Below, in pieces: positions 35,120 to 44,301 of a stretch of DNA of 48,916 nucleotides. The position numbers and the translations under genes were made by a program. The notes under the pieces were generated by a model. The model saw only the letters and a program-made list of their open reading frames with translations. It was not told the origin of the DNA and ran no database searches. Origin of the DNA: Marivita sp. XM-24bin2 (GTDB taxonomy: Bacteria; Pseudomonadota; Alphaproteobacteria; Rhodobacterales; Rhodobacteraceae); NCBI GenBank assembly GCA_003149565.1, contig QCWH01000004.1:1-48916 (forward strand), given 5' to 3'. The first letter of the stretch is position 1. Each line of letters begins with the position of its first letter.

Positions 35120-36367
35120 TCACCGCTTTGGACGGACCGTACCGGAACACGCGCCGAAACCAACCCGGTATCCGCTGCCCTGCGCATGGCCGCGCAAGGT
35201 AAGCGTATCACCATCCTCGACAAAACTTCGCGTTTCGCCAGTGTCCAGCGTGATCGGCTCCTTGCCGCCCCAGCTTAATTCCAGCAAGGATCCCCGGTTT
35301 TCCCGTTTGGGACCCGAGATCGTGCCTGACCCCAACAAGTCCCCCACCCGCATCGGACAACCTGAACTGCTGTGATGCGCCAGTTGCTGTGCCGCGGAAT
35401 AATACATCTCATTGTAGTTGGTTTCCGCGATCACGGTCTCGGAGCCGCCATCAGGCGTCAGCCCCACCTCAAGCGCAATGTCGTAGAGCATTGGCCCGGG
35501 CTCTGTCAGGTAGTCCAACAGCGGCTTTTCCCGCGCGGGTGTGCTGCTGCGGAACGGCTCCAATGCGGCGGCGGTCACGATCCACGGGCTGATCGTGGTA
35601 GCCGTGGCCTTGGACTGGAAAGGGCCAAGCGGCTGGTACTCCCAGGCTTGAATATCCCGAGCGGACCAGTCGTTCAGAAGCACGTAGCCGAAGATGTTGT
35701 CGAACGCCTCGGCCACGCTGATCGGCCCGTCCGACGCCTGCCCCACAATCGCGCCCATTTCGAGTTCGATGTCGAACCGGGCTGAGGGCGCAAAGTGCGG
35801 TGTGGCGTCGTCCGGTCCCATTATTTGACCATGCGGGCGCGTGACCGGCGTGCCGGACACCACAACCGAGGAAGCCCGACCATTGTAACCAATCGGAATG
35901 TGCAGCCAATTCGGCGGCAGCGCGTTCTCCGCGCCCCGGAACATCGTGCCCACGTTGGTGGCGTGGTGACGGCTGGAGTAGAAATCGGTGAATTCGCTCA
36001 CCCGGAACGGCATATGCAGCGCCGCATCCTTCATCGGAACCGAGTGGGTGATGATCTGGTCCTGCACCACCTCATCGGCACCTTCGGCCAACATGGAGGC
36101 CAGCGCCGCGCGGTAGCGGGACCACGCCGCGCGGCCCAGTTCCATAAAGTCGTTCCAGTACGGCGCGTCTAAAACATCGGCATCCGGGTCGGCGCGCAAA
36201 AATCCTGCCGCCTCCAATCCGGTGGCATCAACGATCCGGTCGCCTATGGCGACACCGCAGCGCAGGTCGCTCTCACCGACCGAGAACACGCCGTAGGGCA
36301 GATTGTTTAGCGGGAACTCACCCTCCGGCGCGTTGGCACTCTCCAGCCAGGATCGATGTAACACCAT
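35120..36367 (-). CDS. fahA: Fumarylacetoacetase
   Basis: A 415-residue hydrolase that splits fumarylacetoacetate into fumarate and acetoacetate, the last step of homogentisate breakdown. The metal and catalytic region EFTDFYSSRHHATNVGTMFR is present, as are FDIELEMGAIVG, GYVLLNDWSARDIQAWEYQP, and SGTISGPKRENRGSLLELSW. It follows hmgA by 3 bp and precedes the hydratase/dehydrogenase gene by 28 bp. Confidence 0.96.
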   Translation of the reverse strand: MVLHRSWLESANAPEGEFPLNNLPYGVFSVGESDLRCGVAIGDRIVDATGLEAAGFLRADPDADVLDAPYWNDFMELGRAAWSRYRAALASMLAEGADEVVQDQIITHSVPMKDAALHMPFRVSEFTDFYSSRHHATNVGTMFRGAENALPPNWLHIPIGYNGRASSVVVSGTPVTRPHGQIMGPDDATPHFAPSARFDIELEMGAIVGQASDGPISVAEAFDNIFGYVLLNDWSARDIQAWEYQPLGPFQSKATATTISPWIVTAAALEPFRSSTPAREKPLLDYLTEPGPMLYDIALEVGLTPDGGSETVIAETNYNEMYYSAAQQLAHHSSSGCPMRVGDLLGSGTISGPKRENRGSLLELSWGGKEPITLDTGETRSFVEDGDTLTLRGHAQGSGYRVGFGACSGTVRPKR

Positions 36368-36370
36368 CGG

Positions 36371-37720
36371 TTATTTCGTCCCCGGCGTTCCGTCGAACTT
36401 CTTTTCCAGACTGTCCCAGCAGTCGATGTAGTCATCCTGCAACGGCGCTTCTTTCCCTGCAAATTCAGTGAGATGTTGCGGAAACCTTGTCTCGAACATG
36501 AAGGACATCGTGCGGTCCAGCTTGTCGGGGCCGAGATTGGCATTCGACGCCTTTTCAAATGCTTCGCGATCCGGGCCATGGGGCAGCATCATGTTATGCA
36601 GGCTCATGCCGCCGGGGATGAAGCCCTGTGGTTTGGCGTCGTATTGGCCGTAAATATTGCCCATCAGCTCGGACATGATGTTCTTGTGATACCACGGCGG
36701 GCGGAATGTATCTTCCGCCACCATCCAGCGTTCACGGAACAGAACGAAATCGATATTTGCCGTGCCCGGCACGCCCGAGGGGGCGGTCAGAACGGTGAAG
36801 ATCGACGGGTCGGGATGGTCGAACAGGATCGCACCGACCGGACAGTAAGTGCGCAGGTCGTATTTATAGGGCGCGTAATTACCATGCCACGCCACCACAT
36901 CGAGCGGGCTTTGCCCGATCTGCGTTTCATGGAATTGTCCTGCCCATTTGACCGTCAGGGTCGACGGGACCTCGCGATCCTCAAAGGCCGCAACCGGCGC
37001 TTTGAAATCGCGCGGGTTGGCCATACAGTTCGCGCCGATAGGACCGCGCCCCGGCAGTTCGAATTTCTGACCATAATTCTCGCAGACAAAGCCCCGGCAT
37101 GGACCATCGAGAACCTCAACCCGATAAACCAGCCCGCGTGGGATGATCGCGATCTCCTTGGGTTCGATATCGATAATCCCGAGTTCGGTGGCAAAACGCA
37201 GACGCCCTTCCTGAGGCACAACCAGTAACTCGCTGTCGGCACTGAAGAAATAGGCGTCCTTCATACTCTCGGTGACAAGGTAGATGTGGCTGGCCATCCC
37301 GACCTGCGTGTTCACATCCCCCGCCGTTGTCATCGTTCGCATGCCCGTCAGCCATGTAAGAGCTTCATCGGTATATGGCACCGGATCCCAGCGGTACTGG
37401 CCAAGGCTTGTCACATCTTCAGGGATATGCGGAGCGCTCTTCCAGTAAGGCAGGTCAATCCGCGTATAACGCGCCGAATGTTTGACGGACGGTCGGATGC
37501 GGTAGGACCAGGTGCGTTCGGGCGGGTTTGCGGTGAAGGCGGTGCCGGACAATTGTTCGCCATAAAGCCCGTAATTGCATTTCTGCGGGCTGTTCATGCC
37601 GCGCGGCAGGGCGTCCGGCAAAGCCTCGGTTTCAAAGTCGTTGGCCCATCCCGGCATGTATCCCGGTTCGGTCAGGGTGCCTTTGGCCTGGATCAGACCG
37701 GATGTGTGCGGAGCATTCAT
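36371..37720 (-). CDS. hmgA: Homogentisate 1,2-dioxygenase
   Basis: A 449-residue iron dioxygenase that opens the homogentisate ring to maleylacetoacetate. Family marks: [20 protein letters not shown] near the start, the iron ligands in [14 protein letters not shown] (His, Glu) and the later His in [19 protein letters not shown]. Its start overlaps the DUF2783 gene stop by 4 bp. No maleylacetoacetate isomerase gene is present in this operon, so that step must be encoded elsewhere. Confidence 0.97.
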   Translation of the reverse strand: MNAPHTSGLIQAKGTLTEPGYMPGWANDFETEALPDALPRGMNSPQKCNYGLYGEQLSGTAFTANPPERTWSYRIRPSVKHSARYTRIDLPYWKSAPHIPEDVTSLGQYRWDPVPYTDEALTWLTGMRTMTTAGDVNTQVGMASHIYLVTESMKDAYFFSADSELLVVPQEGRLRFATELGIIDIEPKEIAIIPRGLVYRVEVLDGPCRGFVCENYGQKFELPGRGPIGANCMANPRDFKAPVAAFEDREVPSTLTVKWAGQFHETQIGQSPLDVVAWHGNYAPYKYDLRTYCPVGAILFDHPDPSIFTVLTAPSGVPGTANIDFVLFRERWMVAEDTFRPPWYHKNIMSELMGNIYGQYDAKPQGFIPGGMSLHNMMLPHGPDREAFEKASNANLGPDKLDRTMSFMFETRFPQHLTEFAGKEAPLQDDYIDCWDSLEKKFDGTPGTK

Positions 37721-37914
37721 TTTGTGTCTCCTTTCGCAGCAGCGGCCAGCGCTTCGGTCAGCACCGCGCGGTCGCCGATATGGTTGGCAAGGATCAGGAT
37801 CAGACGGGCGTTCAGAGCGATGCTGTCATCGTCGCTTAGCCCCTCATGTGCGGCCAGCAATTCGGCATAGAAGTCATCCGGATCGGGGATATTCGGATCG
37901 GTGTTCAAAGCCAT
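37717..37914 (-). CDS. DUF2783 small protein, possible hydroxylase coupling subunit
   Basis: A 65-residue acidic protein ([40 protein letters not shown]) of the DUF2783 family. ATG 37914 is chosen because it sits 4 bp after the flavin hydroxylase stop; the longer frame to 37971 would overlap it. DUF2783 genes often lie beside flavin hydroxylases and hmgA. By analogy with the small MhaB component of Pseudomonas 3-hydroxyphenylacetate hydroxylase it may couple or stabilise the neighbouring enzyme; this is an inference from position and size, not sequence identity. Confidence 0.75.
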   Translation of the reverse strand: MALNTDPNIPDPDDFYAELLAAHEGLSDDDSIALNARLILILANHIGDRAVLTEALAAAAKGDTK

Positions 37915-37918
37915 CGCG

Positions 37919-39532
37919 TCAGTCCTTTCCGATAGCGCGGGCCAAGGCGGCGCGTACCATTGCTTCGTCATAAACAGGCCAGCGCGCCGCGACGTGCTGA
38001 TCGGGGCGGATCAGGTAGACAGCGCCTGCAGCACCGCCCAGATACCTGTCCTGTATGTCGCCCTCCGTTGGCACGGGCAGACCGCGCAGCGCCACAGCGT
38101 CGATCTTCAATTGGTCCGGCACATCAACGCCTATGCCCAGCAGCACAAACTCCCCGCCAAGGTGATCCAGCAGAAACCCCTGCCCCAAAGGTGCGTCCGG
38201 GCACGGCGCACCGGGGCGCGTCCGGGCCGGGCCTTCGGGCAGCGCATCAGGCGTGTTGAGCGGCAGGCCGTCATAGACGCAGGGAACGGACAACCTGCCG
38301 GAATTGACCAGCGGACGCGCAAACGCGTGATGCTCGGCCAGATCCAGCACCGCATTGCGGAACACATGGCTGATCTTCGACTTCGGGGTGATGAAATCGG
38401 TCGAGCGTGAGGAGTTGAGAATATTCTCATCCGCCCCGTGCCTGCGTTCGACATCATAGCTATCAAGCAAGCTTTCAGGCGCGGTCCCATTCAACACCAA
38501 CCCAAGCTTCCACCCCAGATTGTCCACATCCTGAATGCCGGAATTGGCACCGCGCGCGCCGAAGGGTGACACCTGATGCGCGGCATCCCCGGCAAAGATC
38601 ACCCGACCGTGGCGGAACTTCTTCATACGGCGACACTGGAACGTGTAGATTGACGTCCAGACCAGCTCGTACTCCACATCCGTCCCCAGCATCGCATCCA
38701 GACGGCGGCAGACGTTTTCTTCCTTCAGTTCTTCTTTGCGGTCGATATCCCAACCTAGCTGGAAGTCGATCCGCCAGACCCCATCGGGCTGCTTGTGCAG
38801 AAGAGCGCTGTCGCCGGATTTGAAATATGGCTCGAACCAGAACCAGCGTTCCGTCGGGAAATTCGCTTTCATGGTGATGTCGGCGATCAGGAAATTGTCC
38901 TCAAACACCCGGCCTTCGAAATCGAGGCCCATCATCTTGCGCAGTGGGCTGGACGCCCCGTCACAGCCGATCAGCCAGTCTGCACTGATCCGATAGGGAC
39001 CGTCCGGTGTGGTGATGTCGAGAACCACATGATCGTCCTTAACCTCAACCGCATCCACCCGGTTCTTGCCACGCAGATCAATAGGTGCACCTTGCGCCTG
39101 TGCCTCGCGGACGCGTTCGACAAGAAAGCGCTCAAAATAGGGTTGTTGCAAATTGATGAAAGCCGGGTAGCGGTGACCCTGTTCCGGCAGCAGGTTGAAC
39201 TCGTAAACCTGCCGATCATCGTGAAAAACCTTGCCAAGGTTCCACACCACACCCTTATCCAGCATCGGCTGCGCGCAACCGTACCGATGGGCAATCTCAA
39301 GCGTGCGTTTCGCAAAACAGATGGCCCGCGACCCTTGCCCGACGCCCTCGTGATCGTCCAGCAACACGACCGGAATGCCCTGCAAGCCAAGGTCAAGCGC
39401 GGTCGCCACGCCAATCGGACCACCGCCCAGCACAACCACTGGATGGCGCATGGGCGCAGACGCATCCTGATCTGTGCTGCGCGTGTAAGGGTATAACTTG
39501 AACGCCAGCTGATAACGGTCATCGAGCGGCAT
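37919..39532 (-). CDS. FAD-dependent aromatic hydroxylase (MhpA/MhaA-like)
   Basis: A 537-residue flavin monooxygenase. FAD-binding signature VVVLGGGPIGVATALDLGLQ at the N-terminus, the DG motif WLIGCDGASSPLRKMMGL, and GRVIFAGDAAHQVSPFGARG with the GD motif, followed by a C-terminal thioredoxin-like domain (about 420-537). It resembles 3-(3-hydroxyphenyl)propionate hydroxylases; next to hmgA it may form homogentisate from 3-hydroxyphenylacetate or a related phenol. The exact substrate is not shown by sequence. Confidence 0.88.
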   Translation of the reverse strand: MPLDDRYQLAFKLYPYTRSTDQDASAPMRHPVVVLGGGPIGVATALDLGLQGIPVVLLDDHEGVGQGSRAICFAKRTLEIAHRYGCAQPMLDKGVVWNLGKVFHDDRQVYEFNLLPEQGHRYPAFINLQQPYFERFLVERVREAQAQGAPIDLRGKNRVDAVEVKDDHVVLDITTPDGPYRISADWLIGCDGASSPLRKMMGLDFEGRVFEDNFLIADITMKANFPTERWFWFEPYFKSGDSALLHKQPDGVWRIDFQLGWDIDRKEELKEENVCRRLDAMLGTDVEYELVWTSIYTFQCRRMKKFRHGRVIFAGDAAHQVSPFGARGANSGIQDVDNLGWKLGLVLNGTAPESLLDSYDVERRHGADENILNSSRSTDFITPKSKISHVFRNAVLDLAEHHAFARPLVNSGRLSVPCVYDGLPLNTPDALPEGPARTRPGAPCPDAPLGQGFLLDHLGGEFVLLGIGVDVPDQLKIDAVALRGLPVPTEGDIQDRYLGGAAGAVYLIRPDQHVAARWPVYDEAMVRAALARAIGKD

Positions 39533-39561
39533 GATGGGTCTCCTCCCCCTTCATTCGGCCT

Positions 39562-40506
39562 TCAGCCTTGCAGTTGCTCCCACATCTCCAGATCACGTTC
39601 AGCCGTCCAGATGCGCGGATGAGTGATCCCGCGCGCTTCGTCATAAGCGCGGGAAACGTTGAACGGCAGGCAGTGTTCGTAGATCGCGTAATCCTTGAAC
39701 TTGGGATCGCAGGCGTCGCGCACGGCATCCCAGGCATCCTTGAGGCTCCCGCCCTTCGCAGCAATCGGTTTGACCGCGTTATAGGTGCTGTCGACGAAGT
39801 CCCGCGTGTTGGCGAGTGCTGCATCGACCATCTCGCGGCCCACCAAAGCGTCACCGCGACCCGGCGCGATGCTCTGCGGATCATAGGCTTTGACCGCGTC
39901 CAGCGTCGCACCCCAATCTTCGAAATAACCATCACCACAGTAGCAGGCGGAGTGGTATTCCACGATATCGCCGGTGAACATGGTCTGACTATCCGGCACC
40001 CAGATCACGCTGTCCCCCGCCGTATGCGCGCGACCGATCTGTTTGATCTCGACCTTCCTCTTGCCGAGGTAGACAGTCATGCTGTCGCTGAAGGTGGTTG
40101 TCGGCCATGTCAGACCGGGGATGCTTTCATGTCCTTCAAAAAGGCGCGGAAAGCGCTGGAATTCACTGTCCCAGTCCTCCTGCCCCCGCTCAACCACCAT
40201 ACCCCTAGCAGCATCCGACATGATGATCTGATCGGCGTTGAACGCACTTGCTCCCAGCACGCGCACTGCGTGGTAGTGGGTCAGCACCACGTGCGAAATC
40301 GGCTTGTCTGTGACGCCGCGCACGCAATCGATGACCTTCTGCGCAAGACGCGGCGTTGCTTGCGCCTCAACGATCATCACACTGTCATCGCCGATAATCA
40401 CACCGGAATTCGGATCTCCCTCCGCGGTGAAGGCATAAAGCCCGTCTCCGATCTCGGTAAAGGATATCTGCTTTTCCGCGGTGTCGCCTTGCGATGCAAA
40501 AGCCAT
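39562..40506 (-). CDS. MBL-fold metallo-hydrolase with unusual metal motif
   Basis: A 314-residue metallo-beta-lactamase-fold protein. It has GDDSVMIVEAQATPRLAQKV before the first metal motif, and later GRAHTAGDSVIWVPDSQTMFTGDIVE, which fits the third-His and Asp regions. The usual HxHxDH reads HYHAVRVLGA, so the Asp and His of the second metal site are missing and the enzyme may bind one metal or have a different ligand set. It is the first gene of the aromatic operon, opposite marR. Confidence 0.85.
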   Translation of the reverse strand: MAFASQGDTAEKQISFTEIGDGLYAFTAEGDPNSGVIIGDDSVMIVEAQATPRLAQKVIDCVRGVTDKPISHVVLTHYHAVRVLGASAFNADQIIMSDAARGMVVERGQEDWDSEFQRFPRLFEGHESIPGLTWPTTTFSDSMTVYLGKRKVEIKQIGRAHTAGDSVIWVPDSQTMFTGDIVEYHSACYCGDGYFEDWGATLDAVKAYDPQSIAPGRGDALVGREMVDAALANTRDFVDSTYNAVKPIAAKGGSLKDAWDAVRDACDPKFKDYAIYEHCLPFNVSRAYDEARGITHPRIWTAERDLEMWEQLQG

Positions 40507-40577
40507 GTCTGCGTATCTCCCTCAAATGCGTCCCTCGCCACCAGCAGAGGTCATGACTTTTCTCATTGCACGAACAG

Positions 40578-40597
40578 TGAAAGTCAATATCATTTCA
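40578..40597. promoter_or_regulatory. Candidate MarR operator in the divergent promoter
   Basis: TGAAA-N10-TTTCA lies in the 116-bp AT-rich gap between the MBL and marR genes. A dyad of this size in a divergent marR promoter is a plausible site for the regulator, but the arms are short. Confidence 0.3.
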
Positions 40598-40622
40598 TTT
40601 GCAACGATTTTTAGGACCGGCC

Positions 40623-41114
40623 ATGAGCTTAGATGATTTTCACCTCTCGACATTCCTGCCCTACCGCCTCGCCGTGCTCTCTGAGCGGGTCAGCAAACGG
40701 CTGTCGGTTGAATATGGTCGCACACACGGATTGGCCGTGGCCGAGTGGCGGGTGCTCGTGCATCTGCTGCGATGTGGTGCGGTGTCGGTCCGCGATATCC
40801 ACAACTGCGTCAATCTGGAAAAGCCCCGTGTCAGCCGCGCCGTGACCCGGCTCGAAGCTGAAGGGCTGGTGCAAAAAACGCCTGGTGCCCACGACGGCAG
40901 ATTGGTGGCGATCAGCCTCACCAAAAAAGGACACGCGGCTCTGGCGGACATCCTGCCTGTCGCCACCCGGATCGAAGAATCGCTGACACATGCTGTCAGC
41001 CCGGACGACCTGAAGACATTCTTCGACGTGATGGAAGCCATGCACGCCGTTCTCGACGCCGACCCCGAGGCCAAGCCGCGCACATCGCTCGATCTCGCGC
41101 AAACACAAGAGTGA
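40623..41114 (+). CDS. MarR-family regulator of the aromatic operon
   Basis: A 163-residue MarR protein. Winged helix-turn-helix around residues 35-105: VAEWRVLVHLLRCGAVSVRD, CVNLEKPRVSRAVTRLEAEG and HDGRLVAISLTKKGH (wing with the DGR motif). ATG 40623 is chosen because AGGA lies 8 bases upstream; an in-frame start at 40599 is possible. Divergent transcription from the aromatic operon suggests it represses that operon until an aromatic effector binds. Confidence 0.9.
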   Translation: MSLDDFHLSTFLPYRLAVLSERVSKRLSVEYGRTHGLAVAEWRVLVHLLRCGAVSVRDIHNCVNLEKPRVSRAVTRLEAEGLVQKTPGAHDGRLVAISLTKKGHAALADILPVATRIEESLTHAVSPDDLKTFFDVMEAMHAVLDADPEAKPRTSLDLAQTQE

Positions 41115-41136
41115 CCCTACTGCGCAATTAAGCGCC

Positions 41137-41889
41137 TTAACAGGTCAAGGCGGCCTCAAGAGCCTCAGGCGAATAGGCCCCAAGCCGCTCCTGAGACAGC
41201 ATGGCACCGTCAAATCGCACCGCGACAACATCTGTCCATCTGGCATCGGCCAGAACCATCTCGGGGTCCATGTCACAGTCACGAACGCCACCAGCGATAT
41301 AGTCCCAGCCGATCTGATGGTTTGTCACACCGTCCATCGACGCAACCTGCGTCAGAGGATCGCTCCGAGACGGATCAAACCGCCAAACGCGCAGAACCTT
41401 GGCCAGATGCGGCCGGTCGACATAGGCAAGCTCGACACGGCCATCCCCGTCCAGATCGACAATCGCGACAGGAGCAAGCCAGCGAAACCGCGTGCCGATA
41501 TGCGGGGTCGTCGCAATCTGCTGCACGGTTCCGTCCACCAAACCCCAGATCGCAAGACGCGCGCCGGCGCGGGCATGGCTTTCGATGGTGACGATTTCGG
41601 GCGCGCCATCTCCGGTGACATCCACCACGCGCGGTGCCAGATCTTCGAAGACGATGTCCTCGGCCCAGCGGGTCGAAATTTCTCGCCCGTCGCTCAACCG
41701 AACCGACAGCGTGTCATACTCCACGTCATCGCCCAGCACGCCATGTGGATATCGCGTAGTCGGCCCGTCATACCGCGCCGACACAATCTCGAGCGCCGCC
41801 GCCTGCGACGCCCCCACAAGCGCCAGCATCAGACCCGCGCCGCGGGCGAAGCCGCTCAAAAGGCGCAACGGTCGACGCGGCGCCCGCAT
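41137..41889 (-). CDS. Secreted FG-GAP/VCBS-like repeat protein
   Basis: A 250-residue protein with an N-terminal signal peptide (hydrophobic LMLALVGASQAAA around residues 20-32). Three or more repeats carry the DxxGDGxxE calcium-binding pattern: VVDVTGDGAPEIVTIES, AIVDLDGDGRVELAYVD and a degenerate third. These form beta-propeller blades in FG-GAP/VCBS proteins. It has a C-terminal Cys pair (DCDMD and the final Cys). Its function is not known to me. It ends 22 bp from marR, tail to tail, and its start lies 4 bp after the ferredoxin stop. Confidence 0.8.
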   Translation of the reverse strand: MRAPRRPLRLLSGFARGAGLMLALVGASQAAALEIVSARYDGPTTRYPHGVLGDDVEYDTLSVRLSDGREISTRWAEDIVFEDLAPRVVDVTGDGAPEIVTIESHARAGARLAIWGLVDGTVQQIATTPHIGTRFRWLAPVAIVDLDGDGRVELAYVDRPHLAKVLRVWRFDPSRSDPLTQVASMDGVTNHQIGWDYIAGGVRDCDMDPEMVLADARWTDVVAVRFDGAMLSQERLGAYSPEALEAALTC

Positions 41890-41893
41890 CAGC

Positions 41894-42247
<354 letters not shown>

Positions 42248-42431
42248 TTACCTAGTCCGGCCAAGCGCCGCCTGCCAGCCCCTTTTCTAGCATTTTGGCG
42301 CAGCAGCTGGGGATTGACGCACTGGCAGGCATTTTGCGGCACAAATCCGTACCCGTGCGTTCCGGGAAAGCGTTGGCCCAAATCGACTTTTCAGACTATT
42401 CTTGCGCACAGCGTGGCCAATTGGAGTGCAT

Positions 42432-43949
42432 ATGCCCGTCCTGAAGATCGACGAAAGCACCCGCAGCGCACGTCTGGATGGAGCCGAGATTTCGCTGGGC
42501 GCACGGGCTTTTGATGTGCTGAACCACCTGCACCACAATTCAAACCGGGTGATCTCCAAGGAAGAGCTTCTTGACAAGGTCTGGGCCGGAACGCTGGTCG
42601 AAGAAAGCAATCTGACCGTTCAGATCGCTGGCTTGCGCAAGGTGCTTGGCAAGGGGGCCATCAAAACCGTGCCCGGGATCGGGTACAAATTCACGCTGGC
42701 CGCCATGCCCGACGACTCCAGTGCCGAAACTCAGAAAGACGCGCCCGCGGTTCCCTCAATTCCATCGCTCGCCGTTCTGCCTTTTGCCAACCTGACCGGA
42801 GCAGACGAAAACGCCTATATGGTGGACGGGATTGTAAACGAGATCACATCCGCCCTTGCGCGGGTGTCGTCATTCTTTGTGATCTCCAACACCTCCACCT
42901 TCACCTATCGCGGCAAGGCCGTTGATCTGGCAGAGGTCGGGCGCGATCTGGGGGTCCGCTACGTCCTCGAAGGCAGTATCCAAAAGGCAGGCAACCGGCT
43001 TCGGATTTTTACCCAGCTGGTCGAGGCCAAGACCTCTCGTATGATCTGGCATGACCGGTTCGATGGCAGCAGCGAAGACATTTTCGATCTGCAAGATACC
43101 GTCGCCGAAAGCGTTGCGGCGGCAATCGAGCCGAAACTGATCTGGGCCGAGGCCGCGCGGGCACAGGCAAAACCCACCGACAACCTCAAGGCCTACGACC
43201 TGTGCATGAAAGCTGCGCCGTTGGTCTACCGGCAGAATGCTCTGGAAAATCTGGAGGATGGTCTGACCCTGCTGCGTAAAGCATTGGTGCTGGATCCAAA
43301 TTACACATACGCCAAGGCACTGATATGCTACGCTCATACCGGGGCCTTCGCGGCGCGCTGGTGGCCCTTTGAACAGGCACAAGCCGCGTTGCCTCTTGCA
43401 CATGAGGTTCTGGACAGCAATTCAGACGACCCACTGGCGCTGTGCTATGTTGGACACTACATTGCCTATATGGGTCATGATACAAATACAGGTCTCACTG
43501 CCCTGAAACGTGCCCACTCGCTCAATCCGAATTCCGCCAATATCGAAATGCTGCTGGGCTGGGTCTATAATTACATCGACCAAAGCGACCTTGCGATCGA
43601 GCATCTGCGCCGCGCCATTCGCATCAGCCCGCTGCATCCACAAGTTGGCATCATGACATCGGGCATAGGCAATGCGCTGTTTCAGAAAGGCGACATCGCG
43701 GAGGCGACCAAATATTACGAACAGGCCCTGACCGAGTACCCCGAGTTTGCGACGATCCAGCTTGGGCTCATGGGATGCTATTGGAGATTGGGAGACTTTG
43801 AAAAATCCGCCCAGATGGCGGGCTGGTTTCGGCAAAAGGTTCCTGACATGTCTGTTTCCCTGTTTCGTCGTACCCGTCCCCAAAACAGCGAGGCCTACCG
43901 GGATGCCGTTATCGGCGCTCTTCGCTCCAACGGCTTTCCCGAGGATTAA
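42432..43949 (+). CDS. Winged-helix / TolB-like / TPR regulator
   Basis: 505 residues in three parts. An OmpR-type winged helix at the N-terminus (1-95; SLGARAFDVLNHLHHNSNRV, EESNLTVQIAGLRKVLG, IGYKF). A central TolB-like domain (about 115-260; IPSLAVLPFANLTGADENAY, LGVRYVLEGSIQKAGNRLRI). A C-terminal set of tetratricopeptide repeats (about 270-490; LRKALVLDPNYTYAKAL, LKRAHSLNPNSANIEMLLGW, LRRAIRISPLHPQVGIM, YYEQALTEYPEFATIQLGL). This layout occurs in alphaproteobacterial regulators related to CadC-like and adenylate-cyclase-associated proteins. GGAG lies 5 bases before ATG 42432. Its target is unknown. Confidence 0.88.
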   Translation: MPVLKIDESTRSARLDGAEISLGARAFDVLNHLHHNSNRVISKEELLDKVWAGTLVEESNLTVQIAGLRKVLGKGAIKTVPGIGYKFTLAAMPDDSSAETQKDAPAVPSIPSLAVLPFANLTGADENAYMVDGIVNEITSALARVSSFFVISNTSTFTYRGKAVDLAEVGRDLGVRYVLEGSIQKAGNRLRIFTQLVEAKTSRMIWHDRFDGSSEDIFDLQDTVAESVAAAIEPKLIWAEAARAQAKPTDNLKAYDLCMKAAPLVYRQNALENLEDGLTLLRKALVLDPNYTYAKALICYAHTGAFAARWWPFEQAQAALPLAHEVLDSNSDDPLALCYVGHYIAYMGHDTNTGLTALKRAHSLNPNSANIEMLLGWVYNYIDQSDLAIEHLRRAIRISPLHPQVGIMTSGIGNALFQKGDIAEATKYYEQALTEYPEFATIQLGLMGCYWRLGDFEKSAQMAGWFRQKVPDMSVSLFRRTRPQNSEAYRDAVIGALRSNGFPED

Positions 43950-44146
43950 CGCATCAACTTGTCAACGGCGCGGCGGTGCGCTTCGGCGCGTTTCTGAGCC
44001 GCGACGATCTGCTTTGGCGATATGCCGGGGCGCGTGGTGATGGCGGTCGCGCGGGTTGCAATGAATTTTACCAGACGGTCAAAAATGCTCCGCGCGTCGG
44101 TACTGGTGGCGGTGTCTGCGATCTTGCCGGTGTCGAAGTAAGCCAT
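43946..44146 (-). CDS. Small hypothetical protein
   Basis: A 66-residue protein (MAYFDTGKIADTATSTDARS at the start) with two predicted helices and a basic C-terminus. GAGGGC lies before the ATG, the frame is clean and the composition is protein-like, so it is probably real. It ends over the last 4 bp of the TPR gene, tail to tail. I do not recognise the family. Confidence 0.6.
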   Translation of the reverse strand: MAYFDTGKIADTATSTDARSIFDRLVKFIATRATAITTRPGISPKQIVAAQKRAEAHRRAVDKLMR

Positions 44147-44284
44147 GTTGCCCTCATTGGTCTCTGTGTTGATGTCTGTCCTGACACTCCCACATGGGCG
44201 TGTGTTCCGTCCTTAAGGCCGGATTAAGCGTTCCAAAGCGATCCGAATTCTGCGGAAATCGCGGGCTTGCACGCTCTGGCAAAT

Positions 44285-44299
44285 GTTCTATTTTTGTTC
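44285..44299 (+). promoter_or_regulatory. LexA SOS box (GTTC-N7-GTTC)
   Basis: GTTC-tattttt-GTTC is an exact match to the alphaproteobacterial LexA operator. It ends 2 bases before ATG 44302 of the DnaE2-type OB gene. Genes of the imuAB-dnaE2 mutagenesis cassette are classic members of the regulon. Confidence 0.85.
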
Positions 44300-44301
44300 C
44301 T

